Source of the DNA: Streptomyces griseus subsp. griseus
GTDB lineage: Bacteria > Actinomycetota > Actinomycetes > Streptomycetales > Streptomycetaceae
Assembly: GCF_000720255.1 (NCBI RefSeq)
Contig: NZ_JOJE01000018.1
Location: forward strand, 1 to 64,000
Reading direction: 5' to 3'
Length of the DNA stretch: 64,000 bases
Position numbers and translations under genes: made by a program
Notes under the pieces: model-generated
The model's input: the letters and a program-made list of their open reading frames with translations, nothing else
The model's database searches: none
Told to the model about the DNA's origin: nothing
Shown here: positions 1-7,533 of the stretch, in pieces
Layout of the letters: the number at the start of each line of letters is the position of its first letter
Position numbering within the stretch: position 1 is the first letter of the stretch

Positions 1-1
1 G

Positions 2-424
2 AAGATCGCGTGTCAGCGGCAGGACACCGCCCGCAAGTGGGCCAAGCGCGTCATCCGCGACCACGACGCGATTGCGGCCGAGGACTTCCGGCCGAAGTTT
101 CTCGCGAAGACCACCATGGCCCGCAAAGCCGCTGACGCGGCGATCGGTGCCACCAAAACGGCCCTGATCGAGATGGGCCGCAAGCACGGGCGGGACATCC
201 GTCTCGTGCATTCCGCGCACATCACCATGGACTGTGCGTCGTGCGGAGCGAGAACCAAGCACGCACTTCCTCTTTCGGAACGTACCTACACCTGCAGCGC
301 GTGCGGAGTCGTGTCCCCCAGGGACAAGAACTCCGCGTGCGTGATGCTCGTCCGGGCTGGTCTCAACCCGGCTGGTGCTGAGGGCGTAAGACCTTCGGGA
401 GCGCTGCTCCCGGAGGCAGCCTGA
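2..424 (+). CDS. tnpB: RNA-guided nuclease TnpB, C-terminal part (partial)
   Basis: An open frame runs from the window edge to a TGA at 422-424, giving 140 residues of the C-terminal half of TnpB, the OrfB protein of IS200/IS605 elements. TnpB is an omegaRNA-guided RuvC-type DNA nuclease ancestral to Cas12. Visible here are the second RuvC acidic motif (AAEDF), the zinc ribbon (CASC, then CSAC 19 residues on) and the third RuvC motif (PRDKNSA), so the catalytic half looks intact. The tail resembles the usual ending of Streptomyces copies. The N-terminal domain and start codon lie upstream of the window. An internal ATG at 116 would omit part of RuvC and is not the true start. Whether the whole protein is active cannot be judged from this end. 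Confidence 0.8.
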   Translation, partial: KIACQRQDTARKWAKRVIRDHDAIAAEDFRPKFLAKTTMARKAADAAIGATKTALIEMGRKHGRDIRLVHSAHITMDCASCGARTKHALPLSERTYTCSACGVVSPRDKNSACVMLVRAGLNPAGAEGVRPSGALLPEAA

Positions 425-433
425 GCCAGGAAT

Positions 434-454
434 CCCCTCCGTCCACGGGAGGGG
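434..454 (+). other. Right-end hairpin of the IS605-type element; likely 3' scaffold of an omegaRNA
   Basis: CCCCTCC (434-440) pairs perfectly with GGAGGGG (448-454) around a 7-base loop, 10 bases after the tnpB stop. In this IS family the right-end hairpin is recognised by TnpA, and the same stretch forms the 3' scaffold of the TnpB guide RNA, whose guide is the host DNA just past the element. If the element ends at 464, the guide would be read from 465 onward, that is from the cbiQ 3' end. The hairpin is seen; the RNA is inferred. Confidence 0.5.
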
Positions 455-460
455 AGGATG

Positions 461-1222
461 TCAAAGGGTCCATCCCAGCAGACAGACGACGAGGGCGGCG
501 AACGGGAGGGTCAGGGCGTACGACCACTGCGCCCGGGAGGCGGTCACCTCGTCGATGACCGGCATCGAACCGGCGTACCCCCGGCTGACCATGGCCAGGT
601 GCACGCGCTCCCCACGCTCGTAGGAGCGGATGAACAGCGCGCCCGCCGACTTGGCGAGGACGCCCCAGTGCCGTACGCCCTTGGCCTCGAAGCCGCGTGA
701 CTCGCGGGCGATCCGCATCCGGCGCATCTCGTCGGTGATGACGTCGCCGTAGCGGATCATGAAGGACGCGATCTGCACCAGCAGCGGGGGGAGCTTCAAC
801 CGCTGCAGGCCCAGGAGGAGTTCGCGCAGTTCGGTGGTGGCGGCGAGCAGCACGGAGGCGGCGACGCCGAGGGTGCCCTTGGCGAGCACGTTCCAGGCGC
901 CCCACAGGCCGTTCACGCTCAGCGACAGGCCCAGCACGTCGACCCGCTCGCCCTGCGCCACGAACGGCATCAGCACGGCGAACGCGACGAACGGCACCTC
1001 GATCAGCAGCCGCCCGAACAGGAAGCGGGCCGGCACGCGCGCGACGTACGCGACCACACCGAGCAGCACCGCGTAGAGGCCGAACGCCCACATCGCCTCG
1101 CGCGGCGTCGACACCACGACGACCACGAAGGCGAACGCGGCGGCGAGCTTGGTGTGCGGTGGCAGTCCGTGCACGGGCGAGTGCCCGTGCCGGTACAGCT
1201 TGTGCGCGTGTCCCGCTCCCAT
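461..1222 (-). CDS. cbiQ: Energy-coupling factor transmembrane protein CbiQ (EcfT) of a cobalt/nickel transporter
   Basis: This 253-residue integral membrane protein is the EcfT subunit that couples the ATPase to the CbiM substrate-capture protein for Co2+ or Ni2+ uptake. Hydrophobic segments cover roughly residues 25-75 and the C terminus, and the two Arg-containing coupling-helix motifs are present (ARESRG and MVSRGYAG). It starts with ATG 4 bases after the cbiM stop, so the two genes are co-transcribed. Its stop codon lies in the last bases of the adjacent transposable element (TCA on the + strand at 461-463), so the extreme C terminus was probably set by the insertion. The ATPase gene cbiO normally follows; here the element occupies that position and cbiO, if present, is outside the window. 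Confidence 0.88.
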   Translation of the reverse strand: MGAGHAHKLYRHGHSPVHGLPPHTKLAAAFAFVVVVVSTPREAMWAFGLYAVLLGVVAYVARVPARFLFGRLLIEVPFVAFAVLMPFVAQGERVDVLGLSLSVNGLWGAWNVLAKGTLGVAASVLLAATTELRELLLGLQRLKLPPLLVQIASFMIRYGDVITDEMRRMRIARESRGFEAKGVRHWGVLAKSAGALFIRSYERGERVHLAMVSRGYAGSMPVIDEVTASRAQWSYALTLPFAALVVCLLGWTL

Positions 1223-1226
1223 GACG

Positions 1227-2273
1227 TCAGACGTTCTCTACGGCCGTGGGGGAGGCGTCCGCCGTACGGCGCCTGCGCACCGCCCAGAACACCCCGCTGC
1301 CGGCGACGACGGTGACGCCGACGCCGATCACGCCCGCGAGGCCGCCGGAGAGGCGGGCGTCGGTGATGTCCTTCACGCCGTAGTCGGCGAGCGGGGAGTC
1401 GCTGGACGCGTGCTTCTCGGTCTTCCTGTCGATGCCGTGGTCGGCGGCGACCTTCTCCAGACCGTCGGGGTTGGCGGAGGCGTAGAAGCTGACGAACCCG
1501 GCGAGGACGAGGGAGGTGACGAGGCCGGTGATCCACACCTTGCGGTGGGACCGGGCGGCGAGCGGTACCGGGGCCGCGTCGGGCGCGTCGACGAGCTCGC
1601 CGTTCACCCGCAGCTTCAGCTTCTGCGTCAGACCCCGAGCTCCGTACACGAGGTCGGGCCGTACGGCGATGACGGCGCCGACGGTCAGCGCGGTGATCGC
1701 GGCCTCGCCGAGGCCGATCAGCACGTGCACGCCGATCATCGCGGTGGCGACCTTGCCGATCGAGACGTCCGTGGTGCCGCCGACCGCGTAGACGATCGTG
1801 AAGGCGACGGCGGCGGCCGGGACGGAGAGCAGCGCGGCGGCGAAGGAGGCGATGGTGACGGAACGGCGAGTGCGCGGCAGCACCTTCACCAGGCCCCGGA
1901 AGACGGCGTAGGCCACGACCGTCGTGACGATCGCCATGTCGGTGATGTTGACGCCGAGCGCGGTCAGCCCGCCGTCGGCGAACAGGATGCCCTGCATGAG
2001 CAGGACCACGGACACGCACAGGACCCCGGTGAAGGGGCCCACGAGTATCGCGGCGAGCGCACCGCCCAGCAGGTGGCCGCTGGTCCCGGCCGCCACGGGG
2101 AAGTTGAGCATCTGGACCGCGAAGATGAACGCGGCCACCAGGCCGGCCAGCGGCGCCGTCCGCTCGTCGAGCTCCCGGCGCGCACCGCGCAGGCTCACGG
2201 CGATGGCGCCCGCGGCGACGACTCCCGTCACGGCGGAGGTCGGGGCGTTGATGAATCCGTCAGGTACGTGCAC
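1227..2273 (-). CDS. cbiM: Cobalt/nickel ECF transporter substrate-binding membrane protein CbiM fused to a PDGLE (CbiN-like) domain
   Basis: The protein has 348 residues with a GTG start chosen because mature CbiM begins with Met-His-Val-Pro-Asp-Gly, whose His2 takes part in metal binding; here HVPDGFI follows directly. A longer reading to 2414 adds unrelated residues. Residues 1 to about 220 form the multi-spanning CbiM core. A C-terminal extension of about 100 residues contains ANPDGLE, the hallmark of the PDGLE domain that replaces or accompanies CbiN, flanked by two membrane helices. Metal specificity, cobalt or nickel, cannot be decided from sequence. It lies first in an operon with cbiQ and is divergent from ssgE. 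Confidence 0.88.
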   Translation of the reverse strand: MHVPDGFINAPTSAVTGVVAAGAIAVSLRGARRELDERTAPLAGLVAAFIFAVQMLNFPVAAGTSGHLLGGALAAILVGPFTGVLCVSVVLLMQGILFADGGLTALGVNITDMAIVTTVVAYAVFRGLVKVLPRTRRSVTIASFAAALLSVPAAAVAFTIVYAVGGTTDVSIGKVATAMIGVHVLIGLGEAAITALTVGAVIAVRPDLVYGARGLTQKLKLRVNGELVDAPDAAPVPLAARSHRKVWITGLVTSLVLAGFVSFYASANPDGLEKVAADHGIDRKTEKHASSDSPLADYGVKDITDARLSGGLAGVIGVGVTVVAGSGVFWAVRRRRTADASPTAVENV

Positions 2274-2294
2274 CGTTCGATGATAGTGGCTTGA

Positions 2295-2309
2295 TGCGAA
2301 TGGTTCGCA
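2295..2309. promoter_or_regulatory. Perfect dyad upstream of cbiM (candidate metal-responsive operator)
   Basis: TGCGAA (2295-2300), TGG, TTCGCA (2304-2309) form a perfect inverted repeat 22 bases upstream of the cbiM GTG. A Fur/Nur/Zur-type repressor controlling metal uptake is the obvious candidate, but the match to a specific box is not strong. No cobalamin riboswitch core was recognisable in the leader. The 169-base interval to ssgE must contain both divergent promoters. Confidence 0.4.
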
Positions 2310-2442
2310 AGAGCGCATCGGTCGTGCATCGCGGAGTGAGACGCGGCGGTCCCGGGAAGCGCGTTCGGGAAAATATGCGACATTGGAGGGGAAGCGGATG
2401 CACAGCCTTCGCACAGGTCACGCAGCGTAAGGGGCCGGTCGG

Positions 2443-2799
2443 ATGTCCGTAGTCGAGCAGTACGCGCGGGCCCACGTCGTCACGGACGCGGACCTGATCG
2501 AGGAAGAACACGCGGCCGTCCCGGTGATCCTGCGCTACGACCCGGAGACCGACCCCCGTTCCGTCCGGATCCGTCTTCCGGGCCCCCACGAATGGACGTT
2601 CTCGCGCTCCCTGCTCGAACAGGGCCTGCGCGCCCCGGCCCGCTTCGGGGACGTCGTGGTCTGGCCCTGTGGGCGCGTCCAGACGGTCGTCGAGTTCCAC
2701 TCCGACCACGGCGTCTCGGTCGTCCAGTTCGAGTCCAAGACGCTCCTGCGCTTCCTGCGCCGCACCTACATGGCGGCGGTGAGGCCGGTGGCCCACTGA
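2443..2799 (+). CDS. ssgE: SsgA-like sporulation and cell-division protein (probably SsgE)
   Basis: This 118-residue protein belongs to the SsgA-like (SALP) family, small soluble proteins restricted to morphologically complex actinomycetes that control septum siting, peptidoglycan remodelling and spore separation. Family features visible are the acidic start, a central segment with WTFSRSLLEQGL, and the conserved region ending in RRTYMAAV. I assign SsgE from its position beside two penicillin-binding protein genes, which matches my memory of S. coelicolor; paralogue identity is an inference from context. SsgE has been linked to spore dissociation. The ATG has an AAGGGG ribosome-binding site. 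Confidence 0.85.
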   Translation: MSVVEQYARAHVVTDADLIEEEHAAVPVILRYDPETDPRSVRIRLPGPHEWTFSRSLLEQGLRAPARFGDVVVWPCGRVQTVVEFHSDHGVSVVQFESKTLLRFLRRTYMAAVRPVAH

Positions 2800-2808
2800 G
2801 CCTGTCCG

Positions 2809-3093
2809 CTAGGGAGTGGTGCGGACCCCGTCGAGGAAGTAGTCGAGCCCCGGCTGGAACTCCAGGCGCGGGACGGCCGCGCGCACCGCGTCCTGCAGCC
2901 CGGGCGGCACCGGATGGACGCCGCCCGTGAACCAGTCGTCCGTGCGGTCGGGGAACAGGTCCCTCACCCGGCGGATCTCATCCCGCGTGAGCTCGGTGAC
3001 GTGCGCCGCGTGATCGTCACCCTCCCAGCCCACGAGCTCCCAGCAGAGCCCCTCGCCGTCGGCGTACGGCGTCCGTGACACGCGCTCAGCCAC
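2809..3093 (-). CDS. Conserved hypothetical protein coupled to the upstream PBP gene
   Basis: A 94-residue acidic protein of unknown function. I chose the GTG at 3093 because it overlaps the end of the preceding penicillin-binding protein gene (GGTGGCTGA, GTG and TGA within eight bases), the usual arrangement for translational coupling. A reading back to 3180 would overlap that gene deeply. The protein has Trp- and Asp/Glu-rich segments (WEGDDHA, DWFTGG) and no membrane helix or signal peptide. Its convergent neighbour ssgE ends 9 bases away. Co-expression with a PBP suggests a role near cell-wall synthesis, but nothing in the sequence proves it. Confidence 0.6.
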   Translation of the reverse strand: MAERVSRTPYADGEGLCWELVGWEGDDHAAHVTELTRDEIRRVRDLFPDRTDDWFTGGVHPVPPGLQDAVRAAVPRLEFQPGLDYFLDGVRTTP

Positions 3094-4765
3094 CGGCCCT
3101 GAGCAGCGCCGCCACGATCGGGCCCGCCGTGTCGCCGCCGTGGCCGCCCGCCTGGACCACACCCGCGCCGGCGAGGTCACCGCGGTAGGCGGTGAACCAG
3201 CCGTTGGGCTTCTTCTGGCCGTCGACCTCCGCCGAGCCCGTCTTGGCGCCGTAGTCGGGGCCGAGCCCCGACATCGCCTCGGCGGCGGTGCCGGCGGCGG
3301 CGGTGTAGTTCATCAGCTCACGCAGCTGGGACAGCGTGGACGCGGACATCGTGCGCGAGGCCTTGGCCAGCGTGCGGTCGTCGACCGACGGGGCGACCAG
3401 GTACGGCTGGCGGAAAACACCCGACTTGACCGTGGCGGCCACGGACGCCATGTTCAGCGGGTTCATCCGCACCCCGCCCTGGCCGATCAGGGACGCCGCC
3501 ATCTGGGCCTGCGACTGCACCGGGACCCGGCCGTCGAAGGTCGGGACGCCGATCGCCCAGTTGTCCATCGACAGGCCGAACACCTGCTGCGCCTGCTTGG
3601 TCAGGTCGTCGTTCTTCAGGTCGGGCGCCTGGCTGATGAAGGCCGTGTTGCAGGAGCGGGCGAAGCTCGCCTTGAACGTGCCGCCCTTGATCTCGAACTT
3701 GTCGTCGTTCTGGAACTTCCAGCCGCCGTACTTGAAGAACTTGGGGCACGGATGCGGCTTGTCCGCCGACGCCAGCTTCTTCTCGATCAGCAGCGAGGAG
3801 GTGATCACCTTCATCGTCGAGCCGGGGGCGAGCGAGCCCTGGAAGGCGGCGTTGAAGTGCGGGTTGGAGTTGGCCACCGCGAGGATTTCGCCCGTCGACG
3901 GCCGCATCAGCACCACCGACGCCCGGTCCCTCTTGGCCACCTGCTGCTCGGCGGTCGCCTGGAGGCTCGGGCTGAGCGTGGTCTTCACCGTGCCCGGAGT
4001 GCCCTTGCTGAGTTCCACGAGCGTCTTGTCGGAGGCCTTCTTCGCCTTCGACTCCTTGCCGCGGACCACCCGCAGCTCGACTCCGGCCTTGCCGCCGGCC
4101 TTCTTGCCGTACTTCTCGCGCAGCCCGTCGAGGACCGGCTCCAGGGACGGGAACTTCTTCGTGGTCAGCTCCCCGCCGTCCCGGTCGAGCGCCTTCACCG
4201 GCGGGTTGCCGGACTCGCCGGTGATGAGTGTGTCGCCGTCCTGGAGGTCGGGGTGGACCACGGAGGCGTGCCAGTCGACCAGCGGCTTGCCGTCCTTGGC
4301 CCGCCGCACGACGGTGAGCGCGCTGTCGTAGGCCAGCGGCTTGCTGACGCCCTGGTACTCGACGGTGCCCTTCACCTTGAACGGCACCTTGTCGCCCTCC
4401 CGGGCGCCCGCGGTGAGCGTGACGTCCTTGATGTGGGCGTCCTTGGTGTAGCCGGCCAGGAGGGAGGTGGCGGCCGCGGAGTCGTCCGTGCCGGCGGCCG
4501 CCGCGGCGACCTCGCCCCGCTGCCAGGACGTCAGGAACGTCCGGGCGGCGGTGGTCACCTCTTTCGCCGACAGTGGGCCGGTCTTGACCGACGGGGACTT
4601 CTCGCCGGCCGACGACGAGGCGTTCCTGCCGTCGTCGGCCATCGCTCCGCCGCCGTACAGCGCGTAGACCCCGATGCCGGCGCCGCCGACGACGATGGCG
4701 ATCATCCCGCCGATCACGGCGGGCTTCGTCTTTCGCCGCTCGGCGGCGCGCCCTCTCTTGCCCAC
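3086..4765 (-). CDS. Class B penicillin-binding protein (D,D-transpeptidase), MecA_N/NTF2-like type
   Basis: The protein has 559 residues and cross-links peptidoglycan outside the membrane. An N-terminal membrane anchor covers about residues 16-38. It is followed by an NTF2-like (MecA_N) domain near residues 62-170, a dimerisation region, and the transpeptidase domain, which carries all three signatures: SxxK as S316-T-M-K319, SxN as S371-C-N373 and KTG at 508-510. The GTG start at 4765 has a GGAGGAA ribosome-binding site. It lies 114 bases downstream of a paralogue with the same architecture, so the pair arose by tandem duplication, and it is coupled to the small gene after it. Confidence 0.9.
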   Translation of the reverse strand: MGKRGRAAERRKTKPAVIGGMIAIVVGGAGIGVYALYGGGAMADDGRNASSSAGEKSPSVKTGPLSAKEVTTAARTFLTSWQRGEVAAAAAGTDDSAAATSLLAGYTKDAHIKDVTLTAGAREGDKVPFKVKGTVEYQGVSKPLAYDSALTVVRRAKDGKPLVDWHASVVHPDLQDGDTLITGESGNPPVKALDRDGGELTTKKFPSLEPVLDGLREKYGKKAGGKAGVELRVVRGKESKAKKASDKTLVELSKGTPGTVKTTLSPSLQATAEQQVAKRDRASVVLMRPSTGEILAVANSNPHFNAAFQGSLAPGSTMKVITSSLLIEKKLASADKPHPCPKFFKYGGWKFQNDDKFEIKGGTFKASFARSCNTAFISQAPDLKNDDLTKQAQQVFGLSMDNWAIGVPTFDGRVPVQSQAQMAASLIGQGGVRMNPLNMASVAATVKSGVFRQPYLVAPSVDDRTLAKASRTMSASTLSQLRELMNYTAAAGTAAEAMSGLGPDYGAKTGSAEVDGQKKPNGWFTAYRGDLAGAGVVQAGGHGGDTAGPIVAALLRAGG

Positions 4766-4879
4766 TGCTCGTGTTCCTCCGTGTGGTTCCCGGGCGCCCC
4801 CGCCGCCCCACTGCCCTCGTTGCCCTCACACATCCCAACGACGGCAACCACACTAGAGTCCCGATCTCCGGGGGTGACG

Positions 4880-6520
4880 TCAGCCGCCAGTTCGTAGCAC
4901 GGCTGCGACAATCGGACCGGCCGCGTCGATGCCGTGACCGCCGTCCTGGACCATGGCCGCCGCGGCCACGTCGTTGCGGTAGCCGGTGAACCAGCTGTCG
5001 GACTTGGACTGCCCGCCGATCTCCGCGGAGCCGGTCTTCGCGCCGATCCGGCCGCTCAGTCCGGACATCACGCCGGCCGCGGTGCCGCTGGTGGCGGTGC
5101 GGTTCATCATGGCGCGCAGCTGCTGGACCGTGCTGTCGGACAGCCCCTTGGCGGTGGCCAGCTCACGGTCGTCGAGGCTCCGCGGCACGATCACCGGCTG
5201 CCGGAAGGCGCCGGTCATCGCGGTCGCCGTCACCGACGCCATGTTGAGCGGGCTCATCTGGACCTGGCCCTGGCCGATGAGGTTGGCCGCCTTGTCCGGG
5301 CCGCCGGCCGCGGGGACGGAGCCGTCGAAGGACGGGATGCCGGTCTTCCAGTTGTCCCCGCCGAGTCCGAAGCGGCTCTGCGCCTCCTCGGTCAGCGACT
5401 CCGTCTTCAGGGACTTCACGTACTTGATGAAGGCGGTGTTGCAGGAGATGGCGAAGCTGTCGGAGAGGGTGGCGCTCTCGTTCGGCTTCAGGCCCTTGAG
5501 GTTGTGGAAGGTCTGGCCCTCCCACAGCACGCTGTCGGGGCAGGGCGCGGGCCCGTTCGCGGTGGTGAGCTTGTTGTCGATGAGCGTGGCCGCGGTGACG
5601 ATCTTCATGGTGGAGCCGGGCGGCACCTTGCCGAGGAACGCGGCGTTGAAGCCGTCGCCCCGGTGGTTGGCGACCGCCAGCACCTCGCCGGTGCTCGGCT
5701 TCACGGCCACGACCGAGGCCTCGGGGTACTTCTTCACCGCCTGCTCGGCCGCCGCCTGCGCGCTCGCGCTGATGGTCGTGGGCAGCTTGCCCGCCTTGCC
5801 CTTGGCGAGGGTGAGCAGCGAGGTGTCGGCGGTGTTCGGGTCGGCGTGGTGGATCGCCAGCTCGACGCCGGGGGTGCCGCCCGCCTGCTCGCCGTACTTG
5901 GCGCGCAGCTCGTCCAGGATCGGCCCGAGGGAGGGGTACTTCTCCTTCGTCAGGACCTTGCCGTCGCGGTCCACGGCCTTGATGGGCGGGCTCGCCGACT
6001 CGCCGGTGACGAGGGTGTCGTCCATGTTCTTCAGCTGCGGGTACACCACGGAGGGCTGCCAGTCGACCAGCGCCTTCCCGGTCGTCAGCCCGCGCACCAC
6101 GCTCAGCTCGCTCTTGTAGTCGAGCGCCTTGGACTTGCCGTCGTAGGACACCTTCGCGGTCACGGTGAAGGGCACGGTGGCGCCGTTCGCCGGCCCCGGC
6201 GTGATCTTCACGTCGGTGATGTGGGCGCTCTCGCTGTACGAGGTGAGCAGCGGCTCGGCCTTCTCCGCGTTGTTGGTGTGGTTCGCCGCGGTCGCCGCGT
6301 CGCCCTTGCGCCAGGCCTCGAAGAAGGCGGCGGTCGTCTCCTTCACTTCCGCACTGCTCGGCGGACCGCTCTTCTTGGTCGCCGCGGCGGTGCTCGTGCT
6401 GCCGCCCGTGCCGCTGTCGCCGTTCACCGCGGACAGGAGGTTGTAGGCCCCGTATCCGGCCCCACCCACCATCACGGCGAACACCGTGCCGACTATGCCG
6501 GCCTTGGCCCCCTTGTGCAT
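4880..6520 (-). CDS. Class B penicillin-binding protein (D,D-transpeptidase), paralogue of the next gene
   Basis: The chosen start is the ATG at 6520 (Met-His-Lys-Gly-Ala), preceded by GGGAAGGAC. An upstream ATG at 6598 would add 26 residues encoded over a palindrome that looks regulatory. The product has 546 residues: membrane anchor near residues 6-28, MecA_N/NTF2-like domain, then the transpeptidase domain with SxxK at S303-K306, SCN at 359-361 and KTG at 495-497. All catalytic residues are present. With the adjacent paralogue it probably acts in envelope synthesis tied to sporulation, as suggested by the neighbouring ssgE gene; that role is inference. Confidence 0.9.
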   Translation of the reverse strand: MHKGAKAGIVGTVFAVMVGGAGYGAYNLLSAVNGDSGTGGSTSTAAATKKSGPPSSAEVKETTAAFFEAWRKGDAATAANHTNNAEKAEPLLTSYSESAHITDVKITPGPANGATVPFTVTAKVSYDGKSKALDYKSELSVVRGLTTGKALVDWQPSVVYPQLKNMDDTLVTGESASPPIKAVDRDGKVLTKEKYPSLGPILDELRAKYGEQAGGTPGVELAIHHADPNTADTSLLTLAKGKAGKLPTTISASAQAAAEQAVKKYPEASVVAVKPSTGEVLAVANHRGDGFNAAFLGKVPPGSTMKIVTAATLIDNKLTTANGPAPCPDSVLWEGQTFHNLKGLKPNESATLSDSFAISCNTAFIKYVKSLKTESLTEEAQSRFGLGGDNWKTGIPSFDGSVPAAGGPDKAANLIGQGQVQMSPLNMASVTATAMTGAFRQPVIVPRSLDDRELATAKGLSDSTVQQLRAMMNRTATSGTAAGVMSGLSGRIGAKTGSAEIGGQSKSDSWFTGYRNDVAAAAMVQDGGHGIDAAGPIVAAVLRTGG

Positions 6521-6560
6521 GTCCCGTCCTTCCCCGTTCCCCGTTGCACTTCCCCCGCGT

Positions 6561-6580
6561 TTTCTGAACGCGTTCAGAAA
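6561..6580. promoter_or_regulatory. Perfect 20-bp palindrome upstream of the PBP gene
   Basis: TTTCTGAACG (6561-6570) followed directly by its exact reverse complement CGTTCAGAAA (6571-6580) sits 40 bases upstream of the chosen PBP start. It reads as an operator for a dimeric regulator. It is not a Gram-positive LexA box, which would have GAAC-N4-GTTC; here the spacing is two bases. No regulator gene adjoins it. It would fall inside the coding region if the longer start at 6598 were used, a further reason to prefer 6520. Confidence 0.55.
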
Positions 6581-6684
6581 GTTGTTCGTGCTTGGCACTG
6601 TAAGCGGAGCGAGGGCCTGATGGGACAGGTGTTTACGGAACTTGTGTCCTAACGGAGATCAGAGACGTGATCGAGCCCCCCAGA

Positions 6685-6715
6685 TCCAGCCACATACGTG
6701 AACGCCAGGAGTCGA
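6685..6715 (-). pseudogene. Relic of the 3' end of a pmt-like gene
   Basis: On the minus strand this stretch reads SWRSRMWLDLG, almost the same as the last residues of Pmt (DWRSRMWLDTWV, encoded at 7534-7577). At DNA level 6685-6715 matches 7547-7577 at 26 of 31 positions. The two copies are direct repeats that bracket the reductase gene at 6825-7472. The rest of 6600-6812 shows no other gene that I can support. This looks like the scar of a duplication, or of an insertion of the reductase gene at the pmt 3' end. Confidence 0.5.
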
Positions 6716-6824
6716 CTGCTCCGAAACTCAGGCGCGGCTGTCGATCCAGCCGCGTCCCGTTCGACATCCTGATGTAGGGACACATCGCCCTACGAGGAGG
6801 TGACAGGACCTGATGAGGGAACAC

Positions 6825-7472
6825 ATGGATCAGCTGCTGCGAGTGCAGAACTTCACCATCTCCAGTGACGGCGTCGCCGCCGGCGAGGACCAGAGCCTGG
6901 AGCGGCCTTTCGGACACAACATCGATCCGGGAAGGCTCTTCGCCTGGGCCGGCGCCACGGCGAGCTGGCCCAACCGCTCCGAACCCGGGGGGAGCCGGGG
7001 CCTCGACGACTACTTCACCCGGGACTTCAGCCACAACATCGGCGCCGAGATCATGGGCCGCAACAAGTTCGGACCCCAGCGCGGCCCGTGGCACGACCAC
7101 GAGTGGCGCGGCTGGTGGGGTGACGAGCCGCCCTTCCACACGCCGGTGTTCGTCCTGACCCACCACAAGCGTCCGTCGTTCACGCTCTCCGACACCACGT
7201 TCCACTTCGTGGACGGCGACCCCGCCACCGTTCTCGCGCAGGCGCGGGAGGCCGCGCGGGGCAAGGACGTCCGGCTCGGCGGCGGCGTGACCACCATCCG
7301 GGAGTTCCTCGACGCCGACCTCGTCGACACCCTGCACGTGGCCGTCTCACCGGTGAAGCTCGGGTCCGGGCTACGCCTCTGGGAGTCGCCCGAACAACTG
7401 CTGGACCGGTTCCACATGGAGGTCGTGCCCAGCCGCAGCGGCGTGACGCACCACCTCTTCTGGCGCAGATGA
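6825..7472 (+). CDS. Dihydrofolate reductase-like protein (RibD C-terminal domain family)
   Basis: The protein has 215 residues with a RibD C-terminal/DHFR-like fold. Homologous reductases use NADPH on diverse small molecules, and this subgroup has no fixed substrate. Recognisable features are the N-terminal strand LLRVQNFTISSDG, the segment AEIMGRNKFG and the nucleotide-binding element VRLGGGVTTIREFLDADLVD near the C terminus. I prefer the ATG at 6825, preceded by AGGGA; an in-frame ATG at 6813 with GGAGG farther upstream is possible. The gene is convergent with pmt, separated by a strong hairpin, and flanked by direct repeats of the pmt end, which suggests it was inserted here. Confidence 0.78.
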   Translation: MDQLLRVQNFTISSDGVAAGEDQSLERPFGHNIDPGRLFAWAGATASWPNRSEPGGSRGLDDYFTRDFSHNIGAEIMGRNKFGPQRGPWHDHEWRGWWGDEPPFHTPVFVLTHHKRPSFTLSDTTFHFVDGDPATVLAQAREAARGKDVRLGGGVTTIREFLDADLVDTLHVAVSPVKLGSGLRLWESPEQLLDRFHMEVVPSRSGVTHHLFWRR

Positions 7473-7486
7473 CCAGTGACAACGAC

Positions 7487-7519
7487 CACGAGGGCCCAGC
7501 AGCGCGCTGGGCCCTCGTG
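7487..7519. terminator. Bidirectional hairpin terminator between the reductase gene and pmt
   Basis: CACGAGGGCCCAGC (7487-7500) pairs perfectly over 14 bases with GCTGGGCCCTCGTG (7506-7519) around a 5-base loop. It lies between convergent genes, so it can serve both. Confidence 0.8.
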
Positions 7520-7533
7520 ACGTGTCCGACCCG

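Larger units (their letters stand above)
1..464 (+). mobile_element. IS200/IS605-family element, 3' portion with right end
   Basis: The window opens inside a TnpB-type gene and the element continues to a compact right end. After the tnpB stop there is a short GC-rich hairpin (434-454) followed by the run GGATGTCAA (456-464), which resembles right ends of Streptomyces IS605-like elements as I remember them. The left end lies outside the window, so I cannot say whether a TnpA transposase gene is present. The element ends exactly where cbiQ ends on the other strand. Elements of this family make no target duplication, so the boundary is inferred from the hairpin and the switch to cbiQ coding sequence. 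Confidence 0.7.

Noticed and set aside
2274..2442. Cobalamin riboswitch upstream of cbiM
   Set aside because: The leader is short and I see no conserved core of the B12 box; a protein-binding dyad explains the structure better. An Rfam search would settle it.
6561..6580. LexA (SOS) box upstream of the PBP gene
   Set aside because: GAAC and GTTC half sites are present but separated by two bases, not four.
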